Below are positions 8,597 to 19,638 of a stretch of 64,000 nt of DNA, in pieces; position 1 is the stretch's first letter; every line of letters begins with the position of its first letter. A program made the position numbers and the translations under genes. The stretch comes from Lentzea californiensis. Its GTDB lineage: Bacteria > Actinomycetota > Actinomycetes > Mycobacteriales > Pseudonocardiaceae. A model generated the notes under the pieces. The model saw only the letters and a list, made by a program, of their open reading frames with translations, was not told the DNA's origin and made no database searches. The DNA lies in NCBI RefSeq assembly GCF_024648825.1, contig NZ_JANBBE010000004.1:186001-250000 (forward strand), read 5' to 3'.

Positions 8597-8619
8597 GTAG
8601 GTTACCCCGAGTAAGTTAC
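8597..8619. promoter_or_regulatory. paired GTAxGTTAC boxes upstream of the monooxygenase
   Basis: GTAGGTTAC (8597-8605) and GTAAGTTAC (8611-8619) are separated by five bases. GTAAGTTAC is itself a palindrome around its central base, and the first box is near-palindromic. The pair sits about 36-58 bases ahead of the monooxygenase start, in promoter position, and is a candidate binding site for the TetR regulator encoded at 9470. Confidence 0.5.
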
Positions 8620-8666
8620 GAGCGGTAGACTCCATTTCTGTCTTTCCCCGTTCTTGCGACGGGGCC

Positions 8667-8688
8667 CTGCACGCCTCGAGGCGTGCAG
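8667..8688. repeat. 22-bp perfect palindrome just past the TnpB remnant stop
   Basis: CTGCACGCCTC followed by GAGGCGTGCAG forms a perfect inverted repeat a few bases beyond the stop codon of the TnpB remnant. In IS200/IS605-type elements the right end carries a hairpin that is also the 3' scaffold of the TnpB guide RNA, so this is probably the preserved element end. The structure is seen; the role is inferred. Confidence 0.55.
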
Positions 8689-8691
8689 CCA

Positions 8692-9425
8692 CTACGGGCT
8701 GTACCTCGCGGCACAGGTTTCCTGTTTCACGGCCGATTGCGGAAGGGTGGGCCCTTGCCGTCCGACATCAGCTCCGCAGGCATCGGCCGAGTTGTCTCGG
8801 GCTACGGCTCGACCAGCCGCAAGGATGTTCTTCGCCGCGTTGTGGTCCCGGTCGTGCCGGGTGCGGCAGCTCGGACACGTCCAGTGCCGGGCAGACAGTG
8901 CGAGTTCGGCGAGTCGATGCCCACACGCGGAGCACGTCTTGCCGGAGGGGTTGCGGCTGGTCACCGCGAACTCGGCGAGGCCGAGATCGACCCCGATCGC
9001 CTGTCCGGCAGGTTCAAGCGGGGCAGGAGCATCCGTGTCGACGGCAAAGGTCACTTACCAGCGGTCATCCGGCTCGCGGCAGACCACGACCATGGTCGGA
9101 ACGAGCAAGGTCACGTCGATGTCATCGAAGGACCACGCGAACCGCAAAGGTGTGGCGATCTTCGCCAGTGTCAGCACGCCGGCACGAATCCGGAACGCCG
9201 AACGTGTGAAGTGTGCGCTCTGGCGTCCGGTGCGCGGCTTGAACCTGGGGTAACGGGTGCGCCCGCTGAAGAAGTTCCGCAACGCGGTCTGCTGGTGCCG
9301 CAACGCGCGCTGCAACGGCACGCAGGACACCTCCGAGAGGAATGTGAGCTCCATGTGCGGTTGAGGATTCTGGTTTGCTCAGGAGTGGGATAGGCCCGGC
9401 ACCTGTACGCCGTTCGCACAAGCAT
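8692..9425 (-). pseudogene. decayed TnpB (IS200/IS605 family) gene
   Basis: TnpB pieces remain in order. MLVRTAYRCRAYPTPEQ at the start (9425) is the usual N-terminus. After a frame change comes LSEVSCVPLQRALRHQQTA, then IGVDLGLAEFAVTS (RuvC-I Asp) and CSACGHRL...CPSCRTRHDRDHNAAKN, the zinc finger and RuvC-III Asp. Three lesions are visible: a frameshift with loss of roughly 50-60 residues near 9350, a TAA at 9055-9057 where RWYVTF would be expected, and a deletion that removes everything between RuvC-I and the zinc finger, including the RuvC-II Glu. The RNA-guided nuclease is therefore dead. No TnpA is present. The relic lies between the divergent monooxygenase and TetR genes. Confidence 0.88.
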
Positions 9426-9469
9426 CAAAGTACTAGGAGAACGATGTCGGACTTTGGCAGGAGGCTGTC

Positions 9470-10102
9470 GTGACAGCTCCACGGCGCCGCATGCCCAAGG
9501 CCCAGCGCATGGCCCAGATGCTCGCCGTCGCCGAGGAGATCTTCGCCGAACAGGGCTACCTCGCCACCTCGATGGACGAGATCGCCGAACGGGTGGGCGT
9601 CTCGAAGCCGATGCTCTACGAGTACTTCGGCTCGAAGGAAGGCCTGCTCATCGGCTGCATCCACCGTGCCCGCACGGAGCTGCGGGAGAAGACGGCGGCG
9701 GCGATCGCGGGTGCGGCGAGTCCCGAGGAGTTCCTGAGGCTCGGCCTGCTCGCGTTCTTCGAGTTCATCGACGAGCACCGCAGGTCCTGGGCGTTGCTGC
9801 GGCAGGAGGCGGCTGTGGCCGTGCCGTCGGCGCAGGAGGAGGTGGAAGGCATCCGCCAGCAGCAGACGGACATGATCGGGGCCGTGCTGGCGTCGTTCAC
9901 GCCGGAGATCGACCCGCTGGAGGCGGAGGCGTTCGCCGAGATCGTCGTCGGCGCCACGGAACGGCTCGCGGTGTGGATGGAGCGCAGGCCCTCGGTGGGG
10001 CCCGCGCTCGCAACCGACTACGTGATGGCCGTGATCTGGCCTGGTGTCGCGGACCGGTTGTTGCCGGTCAGCTCGCTGCCTTCACCCGCTCCGCCCGCAT
10101 AG
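9470..10102 (+). CDS. TetR-family transcriptional regulator
   Basis: The 210-residue regulator starts with GTG at 9470 after CAGGAGG. Its helix-turn-helix spans about residues 15-60, with the recognition segment IAERVGVSKPMLYEYFGSKE. The C-terminal half is helical and ligand-binding. It points away from the monooxygenase gene at 8561, the classic arrangement of a TetR repressor and its target, though a decayed TnpB gene now lies between them. Its 3' end overlaps the convergent gatD gene by 35 bases. Confidence 0.9.
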   Translation: MTAPRRRMPKAQRMAQMLAVAEEIFAEQGYLATSMDEIAERVGVSKPMLYEYFGSKEGLLIGCIHRARTELREKTAAAIAGAASPEEFLRLGLLAFFEFIDEHRRSWALLRQEAAVAVPSAQEEVEGIRQQQTDMIGAVLASFTPEIDPLEAEAFAEIVVGATERLAVWMERRPSVGPALATDYVMAVIWPGVADRLLPVSSLPSPAPPA

Positions 10103-10775
10103 CGGTGACGGCGGGCAGGTCCAGGGGCGCGGGCTTCACGCCCGTCGCCCACTCGATCAGCAGGTCCGCGATCTGCGGGTTGCGCGGCAGCACCGGGCCG
10201 TGCAGGTAGGTGCACAGGATCCGGCCCTGGACGGCGCCCTCGACGCTGCCGTCGTTGCCGGTGCCGACCTTGACGTGCGCGAGCGGGCGGGCGGCCGGGC
10301 CGAGCACGGTGCGGCCCTGGTGGTTCTCGAAGCCGGACAGCACGCCCTCGAACAGGCCGTTCGCCGGCTCGGCGAGAACCTCGCCGATCGCGCGGCTGCC
10401 GCCGGCGTGCGAGGTCGAGTCGATCAGGCCCATGCCGGGGTGCGTGACGTTGTCGGCACGGGTGAAGCTCTCGCCGAAGATCTGGATGCCGGCGCAGACG
10501 CCCAGCACCACGGCGTTCTTCGTGACGGCGCGCTGCAGGCCGGGGTGCTCGCGCAGGTGCTTCACCGCCAGCGTCTGCGCGGTGTCCTCACCACCGCCGA
10601 CGACGTAGATGTCGCACGAGTCCGGCACCGGCTGGCCGTAGTTGATCGGCACGATCTCGGCTTTGATGCCGCGCCACGTCATGCGCTTCTCTAGGACCAC
10701 GGCGTTGCCGAAGTCGCCGTACGTGCCGAGGAGATCCGGCAGCACGAGCGCGATCTGGATTGTCGACTCACTCAT
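10068..10775 (-). CDS. gatD: lipid II isoglutaminyl synthase, glutamine amidotransferase subunit GatD
   Basis: GatD hydrolyses glutamine and passes ammonia to MurT, which amidates the alpha-carboxyl of D-Glu in the lipid II stem peptide at the inner face of the membrane. The protein has 235 residues. The nucleophile is Cys94 in GVCAGIQ and the His is in YLHGPVLPRNP, the class I (CobB/CobQ-like) amidotransferase pattern. The start ATG at 10775 lies inside the end of murT (8-base overlap), which supports translational coupling to its partner. The 3' end overlaps the convergent TetR gene. Confidence 0.95.
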   Translation of the reverse strand: MSESTIQIALVLPDLLGTYGDFGNAVVLEKRMTWRGIKAEIVPINYGQPVPDSCDIYVVGGGEDTAQTLAVKHLREHPGLQRAVTKNAVVLGVCAGIQIFGESFTRADNVTHPGMGLIDSTSHAGGSRAIGEVLAEPANGLFEGVLSGFENHQGRTVLGPAARPLAHVKVGTGNDGSVEGAVQGRILCTYLHGPVLPRNPQIADLLIEWATGVKPAPLDLPAVTAMRAERVKAAS

Positions 10776-12015
10776 CAGCGGCAGCCCTGGCATTCAAGTC
10801 GCGGAACGCGGTGTAGTTGGCGATGACCTCGACCGCCCCCTGCGGCATCTGGTCGATGGCTTTCAGGGGGTCGGGCACGATCGTGTGCTGGACCTCGGCG
10901 TAGGTCAGGCGGACGGCGAGATCGGTCGCCCGTTCGCCGGACGCGATGACCGTGCGGCCCTGGAGGCGCTCGAACGGGACGTCCCACAGCCAGCTCAGGT
11001 CGCGGCCGTCGGCCTCCTGGGCGTTGATCACCAGGACGGCCGGGTGGTTGGCCTCCTTGACGACCGTGAGGGTCTCGCTCCAGCCCGCCGGGTTCTTGCT
11101 GAGCAACAGCCGCGCGCTGCGGCCGTTGCGCTGGATCGTGCGGTAGCGGCCGCTCACGTTGGAGACACCGCGCAGGCGGCGCACCGCCTCGTCGGCGGGG
11201 ACGCCCATCGCGTGGGCGGCCGCGGACGCCATGACGGCGTTGGCCTGGTTGAACTTGCCCGGCAGCGTGAGGCGCAGTTCGAGCTTCTGGTGGTCCGGCG
11301 TTATCATCGCCTCGTCGGCGGTGATCCAGTTCGGGTGCGGGCGCGAGAGGTCGCAGCCCGTGCAGTGCCAGTGCTCGCCCTGCCAGCGGATCGGGTTGCC
11401 GCAGCGCGGGCAGCTCGCCGAGTCGTGGTGCCAGCCGGTGCCGGTGGCGACCCAGACGACCTTGGAGGCGTTCCAAGCCGCGCTCGTCACCATCACGTCG
11501 TCGCAGTTCGCGATGATCGTGCAGTTCTGCAGCTTGTCGACGGCGTCGCGCAGCGACCGTTCGATGGTGCGGACCTCGCCGACCCGGTCGAGCTGGTCGC
11601 GCGAGAGGTTCAGGATCACCGCGACGGACGGGTTGCTGGCGCCCGCGACGGACGGGAAGTAGGCCTCGTCGCACTCCAGCACCGCGTACGGCGCGTCCGG
11701 CTGCTTCGAAAGCGCCGTGACGTGGCCGTCGGGCATGTTCGCGCCGCTGTGGTTCGTGGCGACCTCGCCGAGCGCGCCCACGGCCCGCGCCAGCATCATC
11801 GTGCTGGTGGTCTTGCCGTTCGTGCCCGTCACGACGGCGACCCTGCGGCCCTGGGTGAGGCGGTTGAGCGCCTGCGGGTCGAGCTTCAGCGCAACCCGGC
11901 CGCCGATCATGCCGCCGGCGCCGAGACCCATCTTCTGGGACAGCGTGGAGCTCAGGTTGCCCAGTTTCACGGCGGCTGCGGTGCGCAGGGGGAGGCGGGC
12001 GGGGGAATCGTTCAC
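10768..12015 (-). CDS. murT: lipid II isoglutaminyl synthase, Mur-ligase subunit MurT
   Basis: MurT is the ATP-dependent amide-forming partner of GatD. The 415-residue protein has the Mur ligase P-loop TGTNGKTT at about residues 55-62 and NHSGANMPDG shortly after. Four cysteines in a ribbon arrangement follow (CPRCGNP...CTGC at about 200-225), the zinc-ribbon insertion of MurT, and then the DUF1727 C-terminal domain (SWLWDVPFE). GTG at 12015 is taken as the start. Longer frames upstream would run into the XRE gene region. It is transcribed with gatD and lies behind an XRE regulator and an LCP gene, a coherent cell-wall group. Confidence 0.95.
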   Translation of the reverse strand: MNDSPARLPLRTAAAVKLGNLSSTLSQKMGLGAGGMIGGRVALKLDPQALNRLTQGRRVAVVTGTNGKTTSTMMLARAVGALGEVATNHSGANMPDGHVTALSKQPDAPYAVLECDEAYFPSVAGASNPSVAVILNLSRDQLDRVGEVRTIERSLRDAVDKLQNCTIIANCDDVMVTSAAWNASKVVWVATGTGWHHDSASCPRCGNPIRWQGEHWHCTGCDLSRPHPNWITADEAMITPDHQKLELRLTLPGKFNQANAVMASAAAHAMGVPADEAVRRLRGVSNVSGRYRTIQRNGRSARLLLSKNPAGWSETLTVVKEANHPAVLVINAQEADGRDLSWLWDVPFERLQGRTVIASGERATDLAVRLTYAEVQHTIVPDPLKAIDQMPQGAVEVIANYTAFRDLNARAAADE

Positions 12016-12092
12016 CCCGGCGATGTTACCGGCGCAGCCGTTCGGCCCTTTCGGACGGCCGCCAGCGTTGGTGTGAACGGGGTTCGGTACAA

Positions 12093-12578
12093 CTAGCGAC
12101 TCAGTGCCCGCAGGATCCGGATGAGCTCCACCGCCGGCAACTGGCACAGCTGCGCCATGTTCTCGAGCGCGGGCAGGTCGAGGTGCACGTCGGGTGAGGC
12201 ACCTGGCGGCAGTGCGTGCAGCCGTCCGGCCGCCCACCGTTTGAGGGGCAGGATCCGCGGGTTGTCGGCCGCGGCGATCGAGGTGAGGCTCAGCGTCAGG
12301 TGCCCGGCGGGGGTGTCGCCGAAGAAGCGTTCGTGCACGCGGGCGAGGACCTGGTGCGCCGGGACGTCGAGGGCGTGACAGATCTCCACGAGACGGACGA
12401 CGGAACACTGCCGGGTGCCGAGCTCGTAGGTCGCCAGCGTCTGCAGAGAGATCTCGGTCTGCAGCCGCTTGTTCAGCTCCTTGCGGGTCCATCCGCGCTG
12501 CTTGCGAAGGCTGCGGATCTCGTCACCGAGCACGCGCTGGTACGCCACTGTGTCGATTTGGCCGTTCGCAGTCTGCAC
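12093..12578 (-). CDS. XRE/Cro-type DNA-binding regulator
   Basis: A 161-residue protein begins with GTG at 12578. Residues about 17-75 form a lambda-repressor-like helix-turn-helix (LGDEIRSLRKQRGWTRKELNK, SLQTLATYELGTRQCSV). The C-terminal part, with LPLKRWAAGRL and LDLPALENMAQL, resembles the BldD-like arrangement of a DNA-binding head plus a small conserved tail, though I cannot claim orthology. It lies between the LCP gene (117 bases upstream) and murT (77 bases downstream), all on the same strand. It may tune this cell-wall group, but that is context only. Confidence 0.8.
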   Translation of the reverse strand: MQTANGQIDTVAYQRVLGDEIRSLRKQRGWTRKELNKRLQTEISLQTLATYELGTRQCSVVRLVEICHALDVPAHQVLARVHERFFGDTPAGHLTLSLTSIAAADNPRILPLKRWAAGRLHALPPGASPDVHLDLPALENMAQLCQLPAVELIRILRALSR

Positions 12579-12694
12579 CCTGGTCCTCCACCCCGTGAGC
12601 GGGTCTCACGGTGATGGAAGGCCCCAGTGCTTCGCCGCTTACGCAACTTGCCAGGAGAACCCCCCGAATGGGGGATACATATCTACTCTGAGTA

Positions 12695-14563
12695 TCAGTT
12701 CACGCAGCGCACACCGTCTGCGGAGATGGGCGGAGGGGCCGCGGGGTCAGCCGGTTGCTGACGCGCACCGTCCAGGGCGAGTACTCCGGAACCGGCGAAA
12801 CCCTGCGTGCCGGGACCCGAGTAGTCCGATCCGAGGAAGACGCGGACGGCGCCGGCCGGCACGTTGACGTCCTCTTCGACGTTCAGGCCGCCGAGCGTCT
12901 CCTGGACCGCGTTCGCGCCCGTCTCGCCACCCCTGCCGTACCGGACGACCGACGACGCCATGGCGTCGGCGTTGCCCGTCTGACCGCCCGTGAAGCCCTT
13001 CGCGACGAGCGACTGGAGCACCTTGCCGGCGAGGCCGGGCTGGCCGGAGGCGTTGCGGACGTCGACGGTCACCGAGGCCTTGTCGAACTTCGGGTCCGCC
13101 GGGGTCGACGACGGTGCCTTGCCGAGGTTCTTGACGAACGTCCGCACCTCGGACTCGATCACCTCGACGGCCGAGCCGTCCTCGGGGGTCTGCAGGTCGG
13201 GGTTGCCGGTCGGGATCGTCTGGAACGTCATGTTGCCGCCCGTCATGTCCTTCATCTGCAGGGCGAACTTGGTGATGTCCCAGCCTTCGTCGAGCACGAT
13301 CGCGCCGCTGACGGCCTTGATCATCTCGTTGCGCTTGGTGCTGTCGGTGAGCACGCCCGCGGACAGCATCTTCTTGGCGAGGCCCGCCATGAAGACCTGC
13401 TGGCGCACGACGCGGTCGAGGTCGCCCAGCGGCAGGCCGTGGCGCTGGCGGACGAACGCGAGCGCGTTCTTGCCCTCGATGGTCTGCTGGCCCGCGGGGA
13501 AGTTCGCGCCGGAGAAGCTGTCGCGCACCTTGGCGTTGAGGCAGACGTCGATGCCGCCGATGGCCTTGGTGATGTCGTAGAAACCGACCAGGTTGACCTC
13601 GGCGTAGTGGTCGATCGTCGCGCCGGTCAGGGTCTGGATGGTCTCGATGAGGTTCTTCGCGCCCGCCTTGCGCGACTCCATCTCGACCTCGGGCGCGGGC
13701 TTGCCGCTGCCCTTGAGCTTCTCGGCGGCCTGGTTCTTGGCGAAACCATAGGCAGAGTTGATCTTGTGCCGCCCGAACCCGCCCGCGATCTTCACGTAGG
13801 AGTCGCGCGGGAACGACACGGCGTAGGCCTTGCCGCTGTCGTTCGGGATGTGCAGCAGGATCAGCGTGTCGGTGTTGAAGCCGCCGTCGTCGGTGCCGCC
13901 CGCCTGCAGTTCGTTGAGGATGTTCTGCGGCAGCGGGTTGCCCTTGGAGTCGGTGCGGCTGTCCATGCCGACCAGCAGGATGTCGATCGCGCCGTCGGCG
14001 GGCTTCTCGCCCGCGTCGGCCAGGTTCAGGTCCTGCTTGGTCAGGCCGTCCGTCAGCGCGGTCAGGTTCTGCCACGCGATGCCGGTGACCAGCAGGATCG
14101 TCGCGGACACCATGCTGATGAAGATCTTGGCGCCGGTGGACGCGCCGCGCTCGGCCTTGCTCGGGCGGCGGGCCGGTGCGGGCCTGGGCCTCGGGCGGGG
14201 CGCGGGTGCGGCGGCCTCCGCCTTCGCGGGCGTGGTGCGGACCGTGGGACGGTCGGCGACCGGACGCGGGCGCGGGGCGGACGACGAAGCGCGGGCTGGT
14301 TCGCGGCGCGGTGGTTCAATGCGCTTCGGGGGTTCCCGGCGAGGCGGTTCGGCACGGCCGGCCGGCTCGCGGCGCGGTGGTTCGACGCGCTTCGGAGGCT
14401 CCCGGCGCGGGGGTTCGGCAGCACCGGGCTGCCTGCGCGGGGGCTCGGCCGCACGTGGCGGGACCTGCGGGCGGCGGGGCTGGCCCGTCTGGGGACGCGG
14501 GGTGGCGGAAGGTCGCCTGGGATTCCCTGTCGGGTCTCCCGGCCGCGGCGGCCGGTTGTCCAC
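12695..14563 (-). CDS. LytR-CpsA-Psr (LCP) family glycopolymer transferase
   Basis: LCP proteins transfer teichoic-acid-like polymers or arabinogalactan from lipid carriers to peptidoglycan at the outer membrane face. The 622-residue protein has a long cytoplasmic head (about residues 1-145) rich in Pro, Arg and Glu, with a repeated EPPRREP unit, then one membrane segment (KIFISMVSATILLVTGIAW). The LCP domain carries LLVGMDSRTD, NTDTLILLHIP and FPRDSYVKI, and Arg residues in FVRQRHG and DLDRVVRQQ that bind the pyrophosphate. A LytR_C domain (VTVDVRNASGQPG) ends it. GTG at 14563 follows GAGGAG. It is divergent from the glycyl-tRNA synthetase gene. Confidence 0.93.
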   Translation of the reverse strand: MDNRPPRPGDPTGNPRRPSATPRPQTGQPRRPQVPPRAAEPPRRQPGAAEPPRREPPKRVEPPRREPAGRAEPPRREPPKRIEPPRREPARASSSAPRPRPVADRPTVRTTPAKAEAAAPAPRPRPRPAPARRPSKAERGASTGAKIFISMVSATILLVTGIAWQNLTALTDGLTKQDLNLADAGEKPADGAIDILLVGMDSRTDSKGNPLPQNILNELQAGGTDDGGFNTDTLILLHIPNDSGKAYAVSFPRDSYVKIAGGFGRHKINSAYGFAKNQAAEKLKGSGKPAPEVEMESRKAGAKNLIETIQTLTGATIDHYAEVNLVGFYDITKAIGGIDVCLNAKVRDSFSGANFPAGQQTIEGKNALAFVRQRHGLPLGDLDRVVRQQVFMAGLAKKMLSAGVLTDSTKRNEMIKAVSGAIVLDEGWDITKFALQMKDMTGGNMTFQTIPTGNPDLQTPEDGSAVEVIESEVRTFVKNLGKAPSSTPADPKFDKASVTVDVRNASGQPGLAGKVLQSLVAKGFTGGQTGNADAMASSVVRYGRGGETGANAVQETLGGLNVEEDVNVPAGAVRVFLGSDYSGPGTQGFAGSGVLALDGARQQPADPAAPPPISADGVRCVN

Positions 14564-14668
14564 ACCCACTCCTCTCAGCACATCCGGGTACACCAAGTAG
14601 ACGTGCGGGGCCGCCACTCGGTTGTGCACAGGGTGGCACAGTGGCGGAGACCACCTGATCGAGGCCCC

Positions 14669-14699
14669 TTGACCAGCGGTTTTGCTTGTTTCGTAGACT
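14669..14699 (+). promoter_or_regulatory. candidate promoter of the glycyl-tRNA synthetase gene, leaderless
   Basis: TTGACC (14669-14674) and TAGACT (14694-14699) are separated by 19 bases. The GTG start codon at 14707 is eight bases past the -10 box, exactly where transcription should begin, and there is no ribosome binding site. A leaderless mRNA is the simplest reading. The spacer is on the long side. Confidence 0.5.
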
Positions 14700-14706
14700 C
14701 GTCGCC

Positions 14707-17646
<2,940 letters not shown>

Positions 17647-17657
17647 GAACCACGTGC

Positions 17658-17692
17658 GAAGAGGGGCGCTCCGGTCTGGAGCGCCCCTCTTC
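17658..17692. terminator. bidirectional terminator hairpin
   Basis: GAAGAGGGGCGCTCC and its exact complement flank a five-base loop (stem 17658-17672 and 17678-17692). It lies between the convergent synthetase gene (stop 17646) and chitosanase gene (stop 17708) and can serve both. The following T-stretch is short, as usual for high-GC genomes. Confidence 0.85.
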
Positions 17693-17707
17693 TGTTGTGG
17701 CAACGAG

Positions 17708-18496
17708 CTAGTTGATGCTGAAGCTCTGGCCGTAGACCTTCCACTTCAGCGGTGTGTTCAGGTCGAGGTTGCCGGCCTTGAGCCACACGCGCTGCGCCGT
17801 GTCGACGCGGCTGGTGTTCTCGTGCGCGGGTTCCTGCTTCATGGTCCACACGCGGGCGTCCATGAAGGCGTTGAGCCAGGTGGTCTCGTTGCCGCCCTGC
17901 GACGGCGGCTTCGCCTTGCCCAGCGCGCGTTTGCGGATGCCTGAGAAGTCCAGGCTGCCCCAGCCGTCGCCGTGCATGACGATCGCGTCGTAGTACGCGA
18001 ACTGGCCCAGGGCGCGCACTCCGTCGGCCTTGGCCTGGCGCAGGGCCGGGTTGAAGTAGACGCGGTCGCGTTCAGACTCCTGTGCCGCCTTGAAGACGGA
18101 GTCCTTGGCCGCTGTCTTCCAGTCCTTGGTGTAGTTGGGGTCGAGGCCGGAGTGCGAGTCGGTCCCGTTCACCCTGCGCAGTGCGGGGAGGTACTTCTCC
18201 AGCACGTTGCCCGGTTTGCGGGACTTGTAGAGCTCGACGAGGTCGAGCATGTCACCGGTGCCGCTGCAGAAGCCGATGATGCCGGCGGTGTAACCGCGGC
18301 CGTCGTCGATGTCCTCGATGTAGCCGAACTGCGCTTTCCAGTCCGTGGACGAGTTCTCCGCGCTGGACACGATCTGCATCGCGATGTCCTTCATGCGCGG
18401 GTCGTTCAGGTCGGCCGCCTGAGCGGTGCCCGTTGTCGCGGTGGCGATCGCGACGCATGTCAGAACTGCGGCCACCACTCGGCCTGAGATCCTCAT
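17708..18496 (-). CDS. secreted GH46 chitosanase (copy 1)
   Basis: GH46 enzymes cleave beta-1,4 bonds in chitosan with inversion. The 262-residue precursor has a signal peptide (residues 1-27, ending AQA). The catalytic pair matches family 46: Glu47 in SSAENSS and Asp65 in EDIDDGRGYT, 18 residues apart as in the Streptomyces N174 enzyme. GIIGFCSGTGDML follows. ATG at 18496 is preceded by GGGAGGAATGC, a good ribosome site. A second, closely similar chitosanase lies directly upstream, and both share the same upstream promoter block, so this is a tandem duplication. The protein should act outside the cell on fungal or arthropod chitosan. Confidence 0.95.
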   Translation of the reverse strand: MRISGRVVAAVLTCVAIATATTGTAQAADLNDPRMKDIAMQIVSSAENSSTDWKAQFGYIEDIDDGRGYTAGIIGFCSGTGDMLDLVELYKSRKPGNVLEKYLPALRRVNGTDSHSGLDPNYTKDWKTAAKDSVFKAAQESERDRVYFNPALRQAKADGVRALGQFAYYDAIVMHGDGWGSLDFSGIRKRALGKAKPPSQGGNETTWLNAFMDARVWTMKQEPAHENTSRVDTAQRVWLKAGNLDLNTPLKWKVYGQSFSIN

Positions 18497-18533
18497 GCAT
18501 TCCTCCCGGGGTGTCCCGGGCGGCGGTGCAGCA

Positions 18534-18563
18534 ACGGTAAGGGGTCCGGACGTTCATCGGCAA
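18534..18563 (-). promoter_or_regulatory. promoter of chitosanase copy 1
   Basis: On the minus strand TTGCCG (18563-18558) and TACCGT (18539-18534) are 18 bases apart. The same two boxes, spacing and much of the intervening sequence recur upstream of the second chitosanase, so the block is conserved beyond its surroundings and is probably the promoter with an overlapping operator. Confidence 0.6.
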
Positions 18564-18583
18564 GAATGTTTACAAATTTACGA

Positions 18584-18619
18584 AAGTGGAGGACGCCCTG
18601 GTCAGGGCGCCCTCCACTT
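18584..18619 (-). terminator. terminator hairpin of chitosanase copy 2
   Basis: A stem of about 17 pairs (18584-18600 with 18603-18619, one G-T pair) lies 22 bases after the stop of the second chitosanase, between it and the promoter of copy 1. It should insulate the two tandem genes. Confidence 0.75.
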
Positions 18620-18640
18620 CTCATGTGTGAAACCGCAGGT

Positions 18641-19429
18641 CTAGTTGATCGTGAAGCTGTCGCCGTAGACCTTCCACTTCAGCGGCGTCTTCAGGTCGAA
18701 GTTGCCGGCCTTGAGCCACACGCGCTGCGCGGTCTCGATGCGCGACACGTCCTCATGCGCCGCTTCCTGCTTCATGGCCCACACGCGGGCGTCCATGAAG
18801 GCGTTGAGCCACGTGGTCTCGTTGCCGCCCTGCGACGGCGGCTTCGCCTTGCCGAGGGCGCGCTTGCGGATGTTGCCGAAGCTGGTCTTGTCGCCGCCGT
18901 CACCATGCACGACGATCGCGTCGTAGTACGCGAACTGACCCAGGGCGCGCACGCCGTCGGCCTTGCCCTGCTTGACCGCCGGGTTGAAGTAGACGCGGTC
19001 GCGTTCGGACTCCTGTGCCGCCTTGAAGACGGAGTCCTTGGCCGCTGTCTTCCAGTCCTTGGTGTAGTTGGGGTCGAGCCCCGAGTGCGACTCGGTGCCG
19101 TTCACCTTGCGCAGTGCGGGCAGGTACTTCTCCAGCACGTTGCCGGGCTTCTTGGTCTTGTAGAGCTCGACGAGGTCGAGCATGTCACCGGTGCCGCTGC
19201 AGAAGCCGATGATGCCGGCGGTGTAACCGCGGCCGTCGTCGATGTCCTCGATGTAGCCGAACTGGGACTTCCAGTCCGTGGAGGAGTTCTCCGCGCTGGA
19301 CACGATCTGCATCGCGATGTCCTTGAGGCGCGGTTCGTCGAGGTTGGCCGCCGAGGCGGTGCCGGCGGTGGTGGTGAGGAGAGCGGCGCACGTCAGCAGT
19401 GCGGCCGCGAAGCGACCAGTGATCTTCAC
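18641..19429 (-). CDS. secreted GH46 chitosanase (copy 2)
   Basis: This 262-residue precursor is collinear with copy 1 and differs mainly in the signal peptide and in scattered positions of the C-terminal half (for example GDKTSFGN instead of GWGSLDFSG). The signal peptide ends near ASA. Catalytic Glu47 and Asp65 and the GIIGFCSGTGDM block are retained. The GTG start at 19429 is preferred. A longer frame reaching 19507 would place its start inside the -35 box shared with copy 1, so it is rejected. The pair may give dose or slightly different substrate lengths; both look active. Confidence 0.94.
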   Translation of the reverse strand: MKITGRFAAALLTCAALLTTTAGTASAANLDEPRLKDIAMQIVSSAENSSTDWKSQFGYIEDIDDGRGYTAGIIGFCSGTGDMLDLVELYKTKKPGNVLEKYLPALRKVNGTESHSGLDPNYTKDWKTAAKDSVFKAAQESERDRVYFNPAVKQGKADGVRALGQFAYYDAIVVHGDGGDKTSFGNIRKRALGKAKPPSQGGNETTWLNAFMDARVWAMKQEAAHEDVSRIETAQRVWLKAGNFDLKTPLKWKVYGDSFTIN

Positions 19430-19477
19430 GAAGTTCCCTCCGGGGCAGGGATTGTGGGGCCCGGCGGCGTGGGAGCA

Positions 19478-19507
19478 ACGGTAAGCGGTCCGCACCTTTA
19501 TTGGCAA
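19478..19507 (-). promoter_or_regulatory. promoter of chitosanase copy 2
   Basis: TTGCCA (19507-19502) and TACCGT (19483-19478) with an 18-base spacer repeat the layout found upstream of copy 1. About 30 of 45 bases around it are identical in the two copies, including GTAAA upstream of the -35 box. Confidence 0.6.
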
Positions 19508-19605
19508 GAGTCTTTACTAACTCGCGAAACGGACATTTGTCCCCAGTAGACCCATTCAGGTGGAAATCCCTGCGTGCCAAGTGTTTCCGCCGGAACGTCA
19601 GAGGA

Positions 19606-19627
19606 CCCGGCTCGCTCACGAGCCGGG
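19606..19627 (-). terminator. terminator hairpin of the S33 hydrolase gene
   Basis: CCCGGCTCG and CGAGCCGGG pair across a four-base loop (19606-19627), 12 bases past the stop of the secreted hydrolase. A T-tract is lacking, as is common in actinomycetes. Confidence 0.7.
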
Positions 19628-19638
19628 CCCACCCGTCA

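Noticed and set aside
19430-19507. Upstream extension of chitosanase copy 2
   Set aside because: It would translate through the promoter block shared with copy 1 and precedes a normal signal peptide.
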